From Chitinophagaceae bacterium UBA1930 (GTDB lineage Bacteria > Bacteroidota > Bacteroidia > Chitinophagales > Chitinophagaceae): a stretch of 64,000 nt of DNA. Location: positions 1,778,748-1,842,747 of the forward strand of contig DDFK01000002.1 in assembly GCA_002337145.1 (NCBI GenBank). The letters run 5' to 3'. The notes beneath the pieces are model-generated. The model searched no databases and was not told the origin of the DNA. It saw only the letters and a program-made list of their open reading frames with translations. Within the stretch, counting starts at the first letter, position 1. Each line of letters opens with the position of its first letter. This document shows positions 34,482-42,826 of the stretch, piece by piece. Made by a program: the position numbers and the translations under genes.

Positions 34482-37409
34482 CTATCTGTTGCTTTGTTCA
34501 ACCATTAATTTAAGTTCCTTGTTCAAACTATCGGCCTTTAGCAGGTCTTCCAACGAAAGGTGCATCCTGTAACACCAATAATTGTTGGGGTCTGCAGGCA
34601 CATTGATGCGTTCATCGGCAGGGTTGCTTCTTCTTATGTCTCCATCCATACCCAATAGATCCTGCAACTGAAAAATGCTCCACATGGCAGGCGAATACAA
34701 GTGCTGTGCAACAATCATTTTATTGATCCATGCTTCACAGGTTTCAGGGGCCAGCCCATATTGCCCCAATTGCTGGTTGTAGAATTGTTGCGTAAGGTTA
34801 TGGTCTTCTGTCCACCAACCACGTATGGTACTCATGTCATGGGTTGATGGCGTAACTACACTTAAATAAGGGGCGTCGTTGGGATGAAAGAATTGCCTGC
34901 CAGCATCTTTGGGCATACGTTGTATCTCCAGGCTCAGCAGGCCCAATTGCTTCATCGCTTCTGGTACGCAGGCAGGCACCAGACCAAGGTCCTCGCCACA
35001 TATCAGCATATTGGTTACACGTTTCAATGCAGGTAGTTTCTGCATGGCTTCCTTCATCCAAAAACCGTCCTGACGGCCAAAGAAATAATCATTGTACAGC
35101 TCCTTCAATGGTTGTTTTACGGCATCATCCAGATACCTGAACGAAAGCGTGGCATCCACTGCAAAACGGAAATGGAACTGTTGCCCTTGCGAGCCTTCCA
35201 CTTCAAACAGGATAACATTACTTATCAGGTCATACAGTCCCTGTTTCATCTTGTTATGTGCATCGGCATTTTCCAGTTGTTGAAAATGCTTTTCTATCAA
35301 ACGTTGTGTGGCAAAAGCCTGTTTGATGCTATAGTTGCCCGGTTCATCAGCAACCAGAAAATTGTTCTTTACTTCTTCAGCGTATTCTCCAAACAGTTCC
35401 TGTAAAACGGCATCGGTAATAAATGGTTTTGTATAACGCTGGTAATCCACCCATATCCCTTTTCTATGGAATTCATTCAGGTGTACAGGAATGGCGGGAA
35501 CAAAGCAACCCATTATACCTTCCACCGCATGTATGGGTATGCTCCAAATGCGGAAGAAACCAAGTATATGGTCTATGCGGAAGGCATCAAAATACAGACG
35601 CATCTGTTCCAGCCGCTGCTTCCACCAGGCAAATCCGTCCTGTTTCATTTGCTGCCAATTGTAGGTAGGAAAGCCCCAGTTCTGGCCTTTCATCGCAAAA
35701 TCATCTGGCGGTGCACCTGCTTGAAAATCCATATTGTACAGGTCTGGCTGTTGCCAGGTATCGGCACTGCAACGGTTCACGCCAATGGCAATATCGCCTT
35801 TTACAATAACGCCCTTTGCATGTGCGTAAGCTGTTGCTTCTTTTAACTGTACATGCAAATGGTACTGTATAAAATAATTCATTTCAATTGAATCGTAAGC
35901 AACAGATGTTTCATGGGTCAAAGTAAGCACTGCTTCTTCATTATATTTGTTGTAAGCTGCCCATTGCGTAAAGTCAGCAGTACCGTATTGGTCCCTTAAA
36001 TAACAGAAAGCTGCATAAGGTACCAGCCAATGCCTGTTTTGCTGAAAGAAATCCTTGTACCCATCTGTGGCAAAAACAGCTTCTTTCTGCATGGCATACA
36101 CTTGCTTTATAAAATAAAGCTTTGCCTGCATGGTTGCTGCATAATCCAATTTATCTAAAGCATTCAGTTTGTTTTTTTCCTTGTTGAGTTTGGTGCGTAG
36201 CTTTTTGTTATTATCGGTTACAAATGCATCCAGGTTCAGGTACAAAGGATGCAACGCAAAAGCCGAAATGGCAGCATAGGGATAGGAATCGGCATTGGTA
36301 TGCGAAACCGTAGTGTCGTTTATCGGCAGAACCTGAACTAGCTTCAATCCAACAGACACGCACCAGTCAACCAATAGTTTCAGGTCGTTGAATTCCCCCA
36401 CACCAAAACTGTTGCCGCTTCTTAAACCAAATACAGGTATGGCCACACCGGCACCTTTCCAGGTTGTGTTGGGCAATGCTGCAAACACGTCGTTAACAAT
36501 GGTTTGTTTATGGCTGTTGACGGTATCGTATAAAGTGCGGTTATTGCCATCTTCATATCTGCTAAAGTTTTGGGTAGCCTTGTTATACACTCCATACTTA
36601 TAAGCAATAGGAAATGCTTCTTTAGAAAGATCAACCTGTGCAGTATAACAGTCCTCCCCTGTTGCACGTTGCATAAGCACTGGATCTTCAGCGGCCCAGT
36701 TCTTCAACATATCTGCACTGCCCAATACACAAAGGGTTTCATCTTTACCCAACAATGGGGCTTTTACTTTAAACGTATGCGTACCTGTTGCCTGCTTCCC
36801 CATCTTGGTTGCAGTGGCCCTGGGCAGCAGCACATTTTTAAAAGGCTCGGTATAAAAGGTATTTTCTATGAACCCGGTGTCGTTCCATGAATCAAGCAGT
36901 AACAGTTCCTGCTTAATGTGTGCGGTATTCAATGTTTTGTCCGTGCCCCAATCAACCACAACCGATCCATCAGCATTTTTAAGTACATAGTTGTACACAA
37001 TTACTGCGTCCGTTTTATCCAACTCAATATTTGCATACCAATAATCTTCGTTAAAGAAATGCAAGGGCAATGCTGCATCTATATCATTATTGCCCAGCAA
37101 AACATGGTTGCCCGTAACAAAAAGGTTTTGGCCAAACACGGTATGATACCTTAACTGGAAAGTAACCTTTACTGTTTTCGTTTTATTACCAACAGGTTTT
37201 TGCTTGCTAACGGTTTCACTAGTTGTAGTAGCTGCTGCTTTCTTATTAGCTGCAGGCTTTTGGCCATCCTTAACCACAGTAGTTTTTTTCTTGGAAGCAA
37301 CTTTCTTTTTAACAGGTTCTGCCTTTATTGCATTGCCTTTTTTCTTTATTGTTTCCTTTTCGGCCTTAGCCGAAACAGCAGACGGATGGATGGATGTTTG
37401 TTTTGCCAA
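34482..37409 (-). CDS. malQ: 4-alpha-glucanotransferase, DPE2-like (two CBM20 + GH77)
   Basis: A 975-residue disproportionating enzyme that moves glucan segments between alpha-1,4-glucans, using maltose or glycogen-like acceptors. Residues 1-80 are a Lys/Ala/Thr-rich tail. Two starch-binding CBM20-like domains follow (about 80-175 and 209-305), then GH77 (about 320-960). The triad is Asp613 (FRIDH), Glu806 (GEDLG) and Asp858 (PSTHDMS). The 193 residues between the first two, against about 48 in E. coli MalQ, mark the large insertion typical of plant cytosolic DPE2. The start codon is TTG at 37409; the frame has a TAA four codons upstream and no nearby ATG. Confidence 0.94.
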   Translation of the reverse strand: MAKQTSIHPSAVSAKAEKETIKKKGNAIKAEPVKKKVASKKKTTVVKDGQKPAANKKAAATTTSETVSKQKPVGNKTKTVKVTFQLRYHTVFGQNLFVTGNHVLLGNNDIDAALPLHFFNEDYWYANIELDKTDAVIVYNYVLKNADGSVVVDWGTDKTLNTAHIKQELLLLDSWNDTGFIENTFYTEPFKNVLLPRATATKMGKQATGTHTFKVKAPLLGKDETLCVLGSADMLKNWAAEDPVLMQRATGEDCYTAQVDLSKEAFPIAYKYGVYNKATQNFSRYEDGNNRTLYDTVNSHKQTIVNDVFAALPNTTWKGAGVAIPVFGLRSGNSFGVGEFNDLKLLVDWCVSVGLKLVQVLPINDTTVSHTNADSYPYAAISAFALHPLYLNLDAFVTDNNKKLRTKLNKEKNKLNALDKLDYAATMQAKLYFIKQVYAMQKEAVFATDGYKDFFQQNRHWLVPYAAFCYLRDQYGTADFTQWAAYNKYNEEAVLTLTHETSVAYDSIEMNYFIQYHLHVQLKEATAYAHAKGVIVKGDIAIGVNRCSADTWQQPDLYNMDFQAGAPPDDFAMKGQNWGFPTYNWQQMKQDGFAWWKQRLEQMRLYFDAFRIDHILGFFRIWSIPIHAVEGIMGCFVPAIPVHLNEFHRKGIWVDYQRYTKPFITDAVLQELFGEYAEEVKNNFLVADEPGNYSIKQAFATQRLIEKHFQQLENADAHNKMKQGLYDLISNVILFEVEGSQGQQFHFRFAVDATLSFRYLDDAVKQPLKELYNDYFFGRQDGFWMKEAMQKLPALKRVTNMLICGEDLGLVPACVPEAMKQLGLLSLEIQRMPKDAGRQFFHPNDAPYLSVVTPSTHDMSTIRGWWTEDHNLTQQFYNQQLGQYGLAPETCEAWINKMIVAQHLYSPAMWSIFQLQDLLGMDGDIRRSNPADERINVPADPNNYWCYRMHLSLEDLLKADSLNKELKLMVEQSNR

Positions 37410-37483
37410 AGCAGTACTAATTTAAAGTTGCACAAAAATCATCTTTTTAGCCAATGTCCAACCATGTAGGCCATTAAATTGGG

Positions 37484-37514
37484 CAAAAAAAATCCCGCTG
37501 CAAACCAGCGGGAT
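37484..37514 (-). terminator. Rho-independent terminator of the 37.5-kb small gene
   Basis: ATCCCGCTG (37492-37500) and CAGCGGGAT (37506-37514) pair perfectly around CAAAC. On the minus strand the stem is followed by TTTTTTTT (37491-37485 region). It lies 13 bp after the stop at 37528, and so supports that small gene as transcribed. Confidence 0.85.
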
Positions 37515-37527
37515 GTAAGAAGAAATA

Positions 37528-37728
37528 TTAGTTCAGGTTCCACCTTCTGGAAACCCTTGCAGACGCTTTCATTTGTTTTTTGATTTGCCACATATCAACC
37601 GCCGTAAACTGCTTTTTGTCTTCACTCACGTGTGCAACTGTTGCTACTGTTTCCTTTACTTCTTTAACCAGATTGTTCAATTCATCTGTTCCCATCTGCA
37701 TACGAGATGGCATTACATTACTGTTCAT
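37528..37728 (-). CDS. Small hypothetical protein, 66 residues
   Basis: A short soluble protein beginning MNSNVMPSRMQMGTDEL, with an amphipathic helix (ELNNLVKEVKETVATVAHV) and a basic C-terminal tail (KKQMKASARVSRRWNLN). It is not recognised. The frame runs on to 37953, but the upstream part is a poor hydrophobic translation and lies before a perfect -7 box (37850-37857), so the ATG at 37728 is chosen. A strong terminator follows at 37514. The charge pattern would suit a nucleic-acid or ribosome contact, but that is only a guess. Confidence 0.65.
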   Translation of the reverse strand: MNSNVMPSRMQMGTDELNNLVKEVKETVATVAHVSEDKKQFTAVDMWQIKKQMKASARVSRRWNLN

Positions 37729-37849
37729 AGTATTCCTGTTTTGTCTTTTGAATAGATCCCCCGAATTCCCCCGAATGGCAAGTAGTAACGTTAGTGCAGT
37801 TAGTAAACAAAGAATCCCGAAACGAGAAGGGTTGTTTTTTATTGGGGTG

Positions 37850-37857
37850 CAAATGTA
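37850..37857 (-). promoter_or_regulatory. Candidate -7 box for the 66-residue protein
   Basis: The minus strand reads TACATTTG followed by CA, the same word as before aspartate kinase 1. No clear -33 element was found. The implied leader is about 115 nt, which excludes the longer ORF start at 37953. Confidence 0.4.
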
Positions 37858-38014
37858 CGGCCATACAAATTGCATACGCCATATATAATTGTAATAAGTT
37901 GTTAAAGCATGCAGTGTATCCAATAAAAAGTACAAACACTTATTAACATCCAAAGAATAACTTGAATATTTTACCGAGGTTGCACCCGATTATATTTACA
38001 CTCAAAACAGAATC

Positions 38015-38842
38015 ATGAATACATTTAAAACACTGGCTGTATGCTTGGTGGCAACTGCTTCCATAACAGCCTGCAAAAACAAACCGGCAGCAGAAAAGCC
38101 GGCAGTAGACTCCTCTAAAATTGTGGCAACCAAGCCTGTTCCAGGCACGCCTATTAAATACGACAGTTCCAAACGCTATATCTTTTTAACCTGGGACGAT
38201 TCTCCCCAGCCTCCGGGCACTACCAATTGCCGCAACGTGTTTCACCAAGAGGGCGTAAAGGCAACTTTTTTTGCAGTAGGCTTCAATCAGGTTGGGCCTT
38301 TCAAGAAAAGACTGATCGACTCCATACGTGCAGGTTACCCAGAAGTACTGTTGGCCAACCATAGCTACTCTCATGGTTTCAACGACAAGTACAGCAAGTT
38401 CTATAACACACCAGACAGTGCCTACAACGATTTCATGCGTAATGAAAAGGAATTGAATATCGGCGTGAAAATCATCCGCCTGCCAGGCAACAATACCTGG
38501 GCTTCCAACGGAAAGATACATGGACAAAAAGCCGACAACCCTTTAATCAAAAGGCTGGACAATACCGGTTACAAAATAATTGGCTGGGATATTGAATGGG
38601 GCCAACAAGCCAAGATGAAAGCACCAAGGGAAAGTGTTGATGAAATGATCAGGAACATTGGGCAGAAGTTTGATGATGGCAGTACCAACGAAGCAAATAT
38701 GATTGTGATACTTTCTCACGACAGGTTGTTTGAGAAAACACAATATGCAGATTCACTTAGGAAGTTTATACAGGTACTAAAAAAAGACCCAAGGAATGTG
38801 TTTGAAACCATTGACCATTACCCTTCGGTTCAAAACAAATAA
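38015..38842 (+). CDS. Polysaccharide deacetylase-like lipoprotein (CE4/NodB fold)
   Basis: A 275-residue envelope protein. The leader MNTFKTLAVCLVATASITACK ends in a lipobox, so the Cys at 20 is likely lipidated. The NodB domain (about 50-260) has motif 1 as LTWDDSP (Asp61 base, Asp62 metal ligand, where TFDDG is usual), motif 2 NHSYSH with metal ligands His116 and His120, motif 3 RLPGNN and a late ILSHD motif with the catalytic His. All key residues are present, so N-deacetylation of a GlcNAc polymer is plausible; the loop variants suggest a divergent branch. Confidence 0.87.
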   Translation: MNTFKTLAVCLVATASITACKNKPAAEKPAVDSSKIVATKPVPGTPIKYDSSKRYIFLTWDDSPQPPGTTNCRNVFHQEGVKATFFAVGFNQVGPFKKRLIDSIRAGYPEVLLANHSYSHGFNDKYSKFYNTPDSAYNDFMRNEKELNIGVKIIRLPGNNTWASNGKIHGQKADNPLIKRLDNTGYKIIGWDIEWGQQAKMKAPRESVDEMIRNIGQKFDDGSTNEANMIVILSHDRLFEKTQYADSLRKFIQVLKKDPRNVFETIDHYPSVQNK

Positions 38843-38861
38843 CACAACATTTGTGCATAGT

Positions 38862-38888
38862 AAAGCCACTTTTAGGAGTGGCTTTTTT
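38862..38888 (+). terminator. Rho-independent terminator of the deacetylase gene
   Basis: AAAGCCACT (38862-38870) pairs with AGTGGCTTT (38877-38885) around TTTAGG, followed by TTT. It lies 19 bp after the stop codon. Confidence 0.8.
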
Positions 38889-39131
38889 ATTGCATACATG
38901 GCATGCTTGTATTGTTGTATCAACGCTTAGAACCTACTTCATCCAGCCACCCAATATAAACATAGAGCCTCACAGTATTTTACATAACCCTTCACGAATA
39001 TGGATGCATAGCGTTAATAACCCATACTGGCATTATTGCAAATAATATCCTTTTATACGGTGCCAATAGGCATAAATGCACTTACATTTATACAGAAATA
39101 ATATTGCACAATATCCTTTAACAAGTGAAAC

Positions 39132-40145
39132 ATGATTGACTTTAGAAGTGACACAGTAACCAAGCCCACACCTGCCATGTTTGATGCTATGATGCATGCA
39201 AAAGTTGGCGATGATGTATTTGGCGAAGATGAGAGCATTAACCAATTGGAAAGCCTCTCAGCCGATATGTTTGGTATGGAAGCCGGCCTGTTTTGTCCCA
39301 GTGGCACCATGACCAACCAGATTGCCATCAAATGCCATACGCAGCCCGGAAATGAAGTTATTTGCGATACCATGAGCCATATATACCAATACGAAGGTGG
39401 CGGCATCGCATTCAACAGTGGCTGCTCCGTTCGCCTGATACAGGGCGACAATGGAAGGGTAACAGCCGAACAGGTAAAGGCATCGGTAAACCCCGATGAT
39501 ATACACAAACCACCTTCCACCCTAGTAAGCCTAGAAAACACCAGTAACCGTGGCGGTGGCAGTTGCTACAATTTTGAAGAGATACTGCTGATTAAAAAAG
39601 TATGCAGCGAAAACAACATGATACTGCATTTGGATGGTGCAAGGCTCTTCAATGCATTGGTAGCAAAAAATGAAACCCCCAAACAATATGGCGAAGCCTT
39701 CGAGAGTATTTCCATCTGTTTAAGCAAAGGCCTGGGCACACCTGTAGGAAGCGTGTTACTGGGCAAAAAGGATTTCATTAAAAAAGCCAGACGTTTACGT
39801 AAGGTATTTGGCGGTGGTATGCGTCAAGCAGGTTTCATGGCAGCAGCGGGCACTTATGCATTGCAAAACCATATTGAACGCCTTGCAACAGACCATCAAC
39901 ATGCCAAACAATTGGCCGAAGCCCTGCAGCAGAAAGATTGTGTAGGAACCATATTACCCGTAGAAACCAATATCGTAATTTTTGAAGTGAAGGGCCGCTT
40001 AACGGCAACAGAATTTGTTCATAAGCTACAAGAGCAGAATATGCTTATGTTTGCCATATCGCCCACAATGGTAAGGATGGTGCTGCACCTGGACATTACC
40101 CAACAAATGGTACAGCAAACCATTGATGCCATTAACCGGTTATAG
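39132..40145 (+). CDS. ltaE: Low-specificity L-threonine aldolase
   Basis: A PLP enzyme that splits L-threonine or allo-threonine to glycine and acetaldehyde. It is 337 residues, the usual size. It starts MIDFRSDTVTKPT with the conserved RSDT motif; SHIYQYEGGG contacts PLP, HLDGARLFNA supplies the PLP-binding Asp, and Lys199 in CLSKGLGTPVGS forms the internal aldimine. The pgi gene begins 34 bp after the stop on the same strand, so they may be cotranscribed. Confidence 0.96.
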   Translation: MIDFRSDTVTKPTPAMFDAMMHAKVGDDVFGEDESINQLESLSADMFGMEAGLFCPSGTMTNQIAIKCHTQPGNEVICDTMSHIYQYEGGGIAFNSGCSVRLIQGDNGRVTAEQVKASVNPDDIHKPPSTLVSLENTSNRGGGSCYNFEEILLIKKVCSENNMILHLDGARLFNALVAKNETPKQYGEAFESISICLSKGLGTPVGSVLLGKKDFIKKARRLRKVFGGGMRQAGFMAAAGTYALQNHIERLATDHQHAKQLAEALQQKDCVGTILPVETNIVIFEVKGRLTATEFVHKLQEQNMLMFAISPTMVRMVLHLDITQQMVQQTIDAINRL

Positions 40146-40179
40146 GCCCTTGAATTTTAAAATAGGAATTCCATACACT

Positions 40180-41838
40180 ATGTTATCAAAGATTAATCCA
40201 ACAACTACGCAGGCCTGGTTCCTTTTAAAAAAGCACCACGAAGATGAGATGAACCGCAGGAAAATGAAGGACATGTTTGCGGCAGATGCGGAACGCTTCA
40301 ACAAATTTTCACTGGCATTTGAAGATATCCTTTTTGACTATTCCAAAAATATCATCAACGACAAGACATTGCAACTGCTATTGCAACTGGCAGATGACTG
40401 CAATGTAAAAGATGCCATACATGCCATGTTTGCCGGCATCAAAATAAATGAAACCGAGCAACGCTCCGTACTGCATACGGCATTGCGTAATTTTTCTGAC
40501 ACACCAATATTGGTTGACGGAAAAGATGTGATGCCCTTGGTTAGAAAAGTGCAGGACCACATGAAGGATTTTTGTGCCGAGATACATTCGGGCAAATGGA
40601 AAGGCTATACGGGCAAAAAGATAAAATACATTGTGAACATTGGCATTGGCGGTAGCGACCTTGGCCCTGTAATGGTTACTGAAGCACTGAAACCTTATTG
40701 GAAAAAAGGCATCGAAACTTTTTTTGTAAGCAATGTGGATGGTACACATATAGCAGAAACGCTAAAAAAAGTAAAGCCCGAAGAAACCCTGTTCCTGATT
40801 GCTTCCAAAACCTTTACCACGCAGGAAACCATGACCAATGCCCTTACTGCACGTGCATGGTTTCTGGAAAAGGCAGTGGACGAGCAACATATAGCCAAAC
40901 ATTTTGCGGCACTAAGTACCAACGAAAAGGAAGTGACCAAATTCGGTATCGACAAAGCCAATATGTTTGAATTTTGGGACTGGGTTGGTGGCCGTTATTC
41001 CTTATGGAGTGCCATTGGCCTATCCATTGCGTTGACCATTGGTTACGACAATTTTGAACAGTTGTTAAAGGGTGCTTATGCTGCCGATGAACATTTCAAG
41101 AAGGAAAAATTTTCCAAAAACATTCCGGTACTGATGGCATTGCTGGGTACATGGTACACCAACTTCTTTAATGCACAAAGCGAAGCTATATTGCCATACG
41201 ATCAATACATGCACCGTTTTGCGGCCTACTTTCAGCAGGGCAATATGGAAAGCAATGGCAAGAGCGTGGACAGGAACGGCAACACGGTTGACTATGCTAC
41301 CGGCCCAGTAATTTGGGGCGAGCCAGGCACCAACGGTCAACATGCATTTTACCAATTGATACACCAGGGAACATTGCTGATTCCGTGCGACTTTATTGCA
41401 CCGGCCATTAGCCATAACCCCATTGGCGACCATCATGTGAAATTGCTGTCCAACTTCTTTGCACAAACAGAAGCCTTGATGAATGGCAAAACAGAAGCTA
41501 CCGTTAAGGCCGAGCTTGCCAAAGAAGGCAAAAGCGAAGAAGAAATCAAAAAACTGTTCCCTTTTAAAATATTCGAAGGCAACAGGCCAACCAACTCGTT
41601 CATTGTAAAAAAGATTACACCTTATACATTGGGCAGCCTGATTGCTTTTTACGAACATAAGATTTTTGTGCAGGGTGTTATCTGGAACATTTACAGTTTT
41701 GACCAATGGGGTGTTGAACTGGGCAAGCAGCTTGCCAGTAAGGTATTGCCCGAGTTGGAGAATGAAGACACGGTAACATCGCATGATGCCTCAACCAACG
41801 GATTGATTAATGCCTATAAAAAGCTGAGGAAAGGTTAA
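40180..41838 (+). CDS. pgi: Glucose-6-phosphate isomerase
   Basis: Interconverts glucose-6-phosphate and fructose-6-phosphate in glycolysis and gluconeogenesis, supplying the substrate of GlmS. It is 552 residues, E. coli-type length. Conserved blocks: VNIGIGGSDLGPVMV (SIS phosphate site), GGRYSLWSAIGLSI, GEPGTNGQHAFYQLIHQGT (catalytic Glu) and the C-terminal FDQWGVELGKQLA (catalytic Lys). The frame opens at 40123 inside ltaE, but MLSKINPTTT at 40180 gives the family start. The stop overlaps the next gene start in TAATG. Confidence 0.97.
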   Translation: MLSKINPTTTQAWFLLKKHHEDEMNRRKMKDMFAADAERFNKFSLAFEDILFDYSKNIINDKTLQLLLQLADDCNVKDAIHAMFAGIKINETEQRSVLHTALRNFSDTPILVDGKDVMPLVRKVQDHMKDFCAEIHSGKWKGYTGKKIKYIVNIGIGGSDLGPVMVTEALKPYWKKGIETFFVSNVDGTHIAETLKKVKPEETLFLIASKTFTTQETMTNALTARAWFLEKAVDEQHIAKHFAALSTNEKEVTKFGIDKANMFEFWDWVGGRYSLWSAIGLSIALTIGYDNFEQLLKGAYAADEHFKKEKFSKNIPVLMALLGTWYTNFFNAQSEAILPYDQYMHRFAAYFQQGNMESNGKSVDRNGNTVDYATGPVIWGEPGTNGQHAFYQLIHQGTLLIPCDFIAPAISHNPIGDHHVKLLSNFFAQTEALMNGKTEATVKAELAKEGKSEEEIKKLFPFKIFEGNRPTNSFIVKKITPYTLGSLIAFYEHKIFVQGVIWNIYSFDQWGVELGKQLASKVLPELENEDTVTSHDASTNGLINAYKKLRKG

Positions 41839-42332
41839 TGGATGGGATTGTAATCAGGCAGATTGAACCAAGCGACAATAAAGCCATTGCAGGTATCATA
41901 CGAAAATCGTTGGAAGAGTTTGGTGCAAACAAACCCGGTACTGTTTATTTTGACGATAGTACTGACCATTTATATGAACTCTTTTCTACTGTAAAAGGAA
42001 GCATCTACTTTATTGCATTGCACAATGATACTGTTGTGGGCGGTGCAGGCATATACCCTACCGACAATTTACCCGAGGGCACTTGCGAACTGGTAAAGAT
42101 GTACCTAAGCAATACTGTGCGTGGCAAGGGTTTAGGCAGGTTGATGATTGACCGATGCATAGAAGCCGCCACTGCATTAGGTTATACAAGTATCTATTTA
42201 GAAACCATGCCCGAACTGAAAAAAGCAGTGAGCGTTTATGAAAAATTCGGGTTTGAATATTTAGCTGCACCATTAGGCAACTCAGGACATACAGGCTGTG
42301 ATATCTGGATGATGAAAAATATTGCATCCTAA
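41838..42332 (+). CDS. GNAT-family N-acetyltransferase
   Basis: A 164-residue acetyltransferase whose ATG overlaps the pgi stop codon by one base (TAATG), so it is translationally coupled to pgi. The acetyl-CoA loop is VRGKGLGRLMIDRCIE, and the following strand and helix (YTSIYLETMPELKKAVSVYEKFGF) complete the fold. VVGGAGIYP and CELVKMYLS are the central strands. Substrate unknown; the family acts on small amines, amino acids and proteins. Confidence 0.9.
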   Translation: MDGIVIRQIEPSDNKAIAGIIRKSLEEFGANKPGTVYFDDSTDHLYELFSTVKGSIYFIALHNDTVVGGAGIYPTDNLPEGTCELVKMYLSNTVRGKGLGRLMIDRCIEAATALGYTSIYLETMPELKKAVSVYEKFGFEYLAAPLGNSGHTGCDIWMMKNIAS

Positions 42333-42371
42333 ATCAATTAAGCATATCATTAGGATGGCGTTAGGGATTGA

Positions 42372-42441
42372 AGCGGAAAGCACGGCTTGCTGCTTGCAGC
42401 AAATGTACTTGTAGCGGAAAGCCCGGCCCGCACAGGCGGGC
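42372..42441. repeat. AGCGGAAAGCnCGGC pair with GC-rich hairpin
   Basis: AGCGGAAAGCACGGC (42372-42386) and AGCGGAAAGCCCGGC (42413-42427) are direct copies 41 bp apart in the convergent gap between the GNAT gene and a membrane-protein gene. The second runs into a GCCCGC/GCGGGC stem (42426-42441). GC content is well above the neighbouring intergenic DNA. It looks like a dispersed element and may also terminate transcription. Confidence 0.55.
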
Positions 42442-42466
42442 AACGCACCAAGCACCATGCATTGCA

Positions 42467-42817
42467 TTACTTCTTTCTTGCATAGCTGCCTGTTAAAGCC
42501 GCAAGACCGGCAACCAGCCCGCCAACCAAACCCGTAATCAATATCAAGGCAATATAGGAGCCGCCTAAAGGAAGTATCTGTGCCACTTTTTTGGCGAGTA
42601 TGTGCTCGTTTGCTTTATCCAACATAAAGGCCATTACAGCCCATAATAAAAACAGTGCAATAAAGCCCGACAGAAAAGCTTTCCAGGGCTTTTGTGGAAT
42701 GGCAATGGCAACAACCAATGCACAGAAAACAAATAGCCACCAAGGCAATGACTGGAACATGCCGATGGCAAAACTCAATAAAGCAGTTAATATAATAGCA
42801 ATAATAAACTTGACCAT
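42467..42817 (-). CDS. Small integral membrane protein
   Basis: A 116-residue protein with about four hydrophobic helices: ILTALLSFAIGMF, WWLFVFCALVVAIAI, FLSGFIALFLLWAVMAFML and YIALILITGLVGGLVAGLAAL, ending SYARKK. It is not assignable to a known family. It follows the penicillin acylase gene by 9 bp, so the two are cotranscribed and it may assist the acylase, but nothing shows this directly. Confidence 0.78.
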   Translation of the reverse strand: MVKFIIAIILTALLSFAIGMFQSLPWWLFVFCALVVAIAIPQKPWKAFLSGFIALFLLWAVMAFMLDKANEHILAKKVAQILPLGGSYIALILITGLVGGLVAGLAALTGSYARKK

Positions 42818-42826
42818 TTTGTAGAA

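Noticed and set aside
37729..37953. N-terminal extension of the 66-residue gene
   Set aside because: The extension crosses the -7 box and reads as unordered hydrophobic sequence; the ATG at 37728 fits promoter and terminator.
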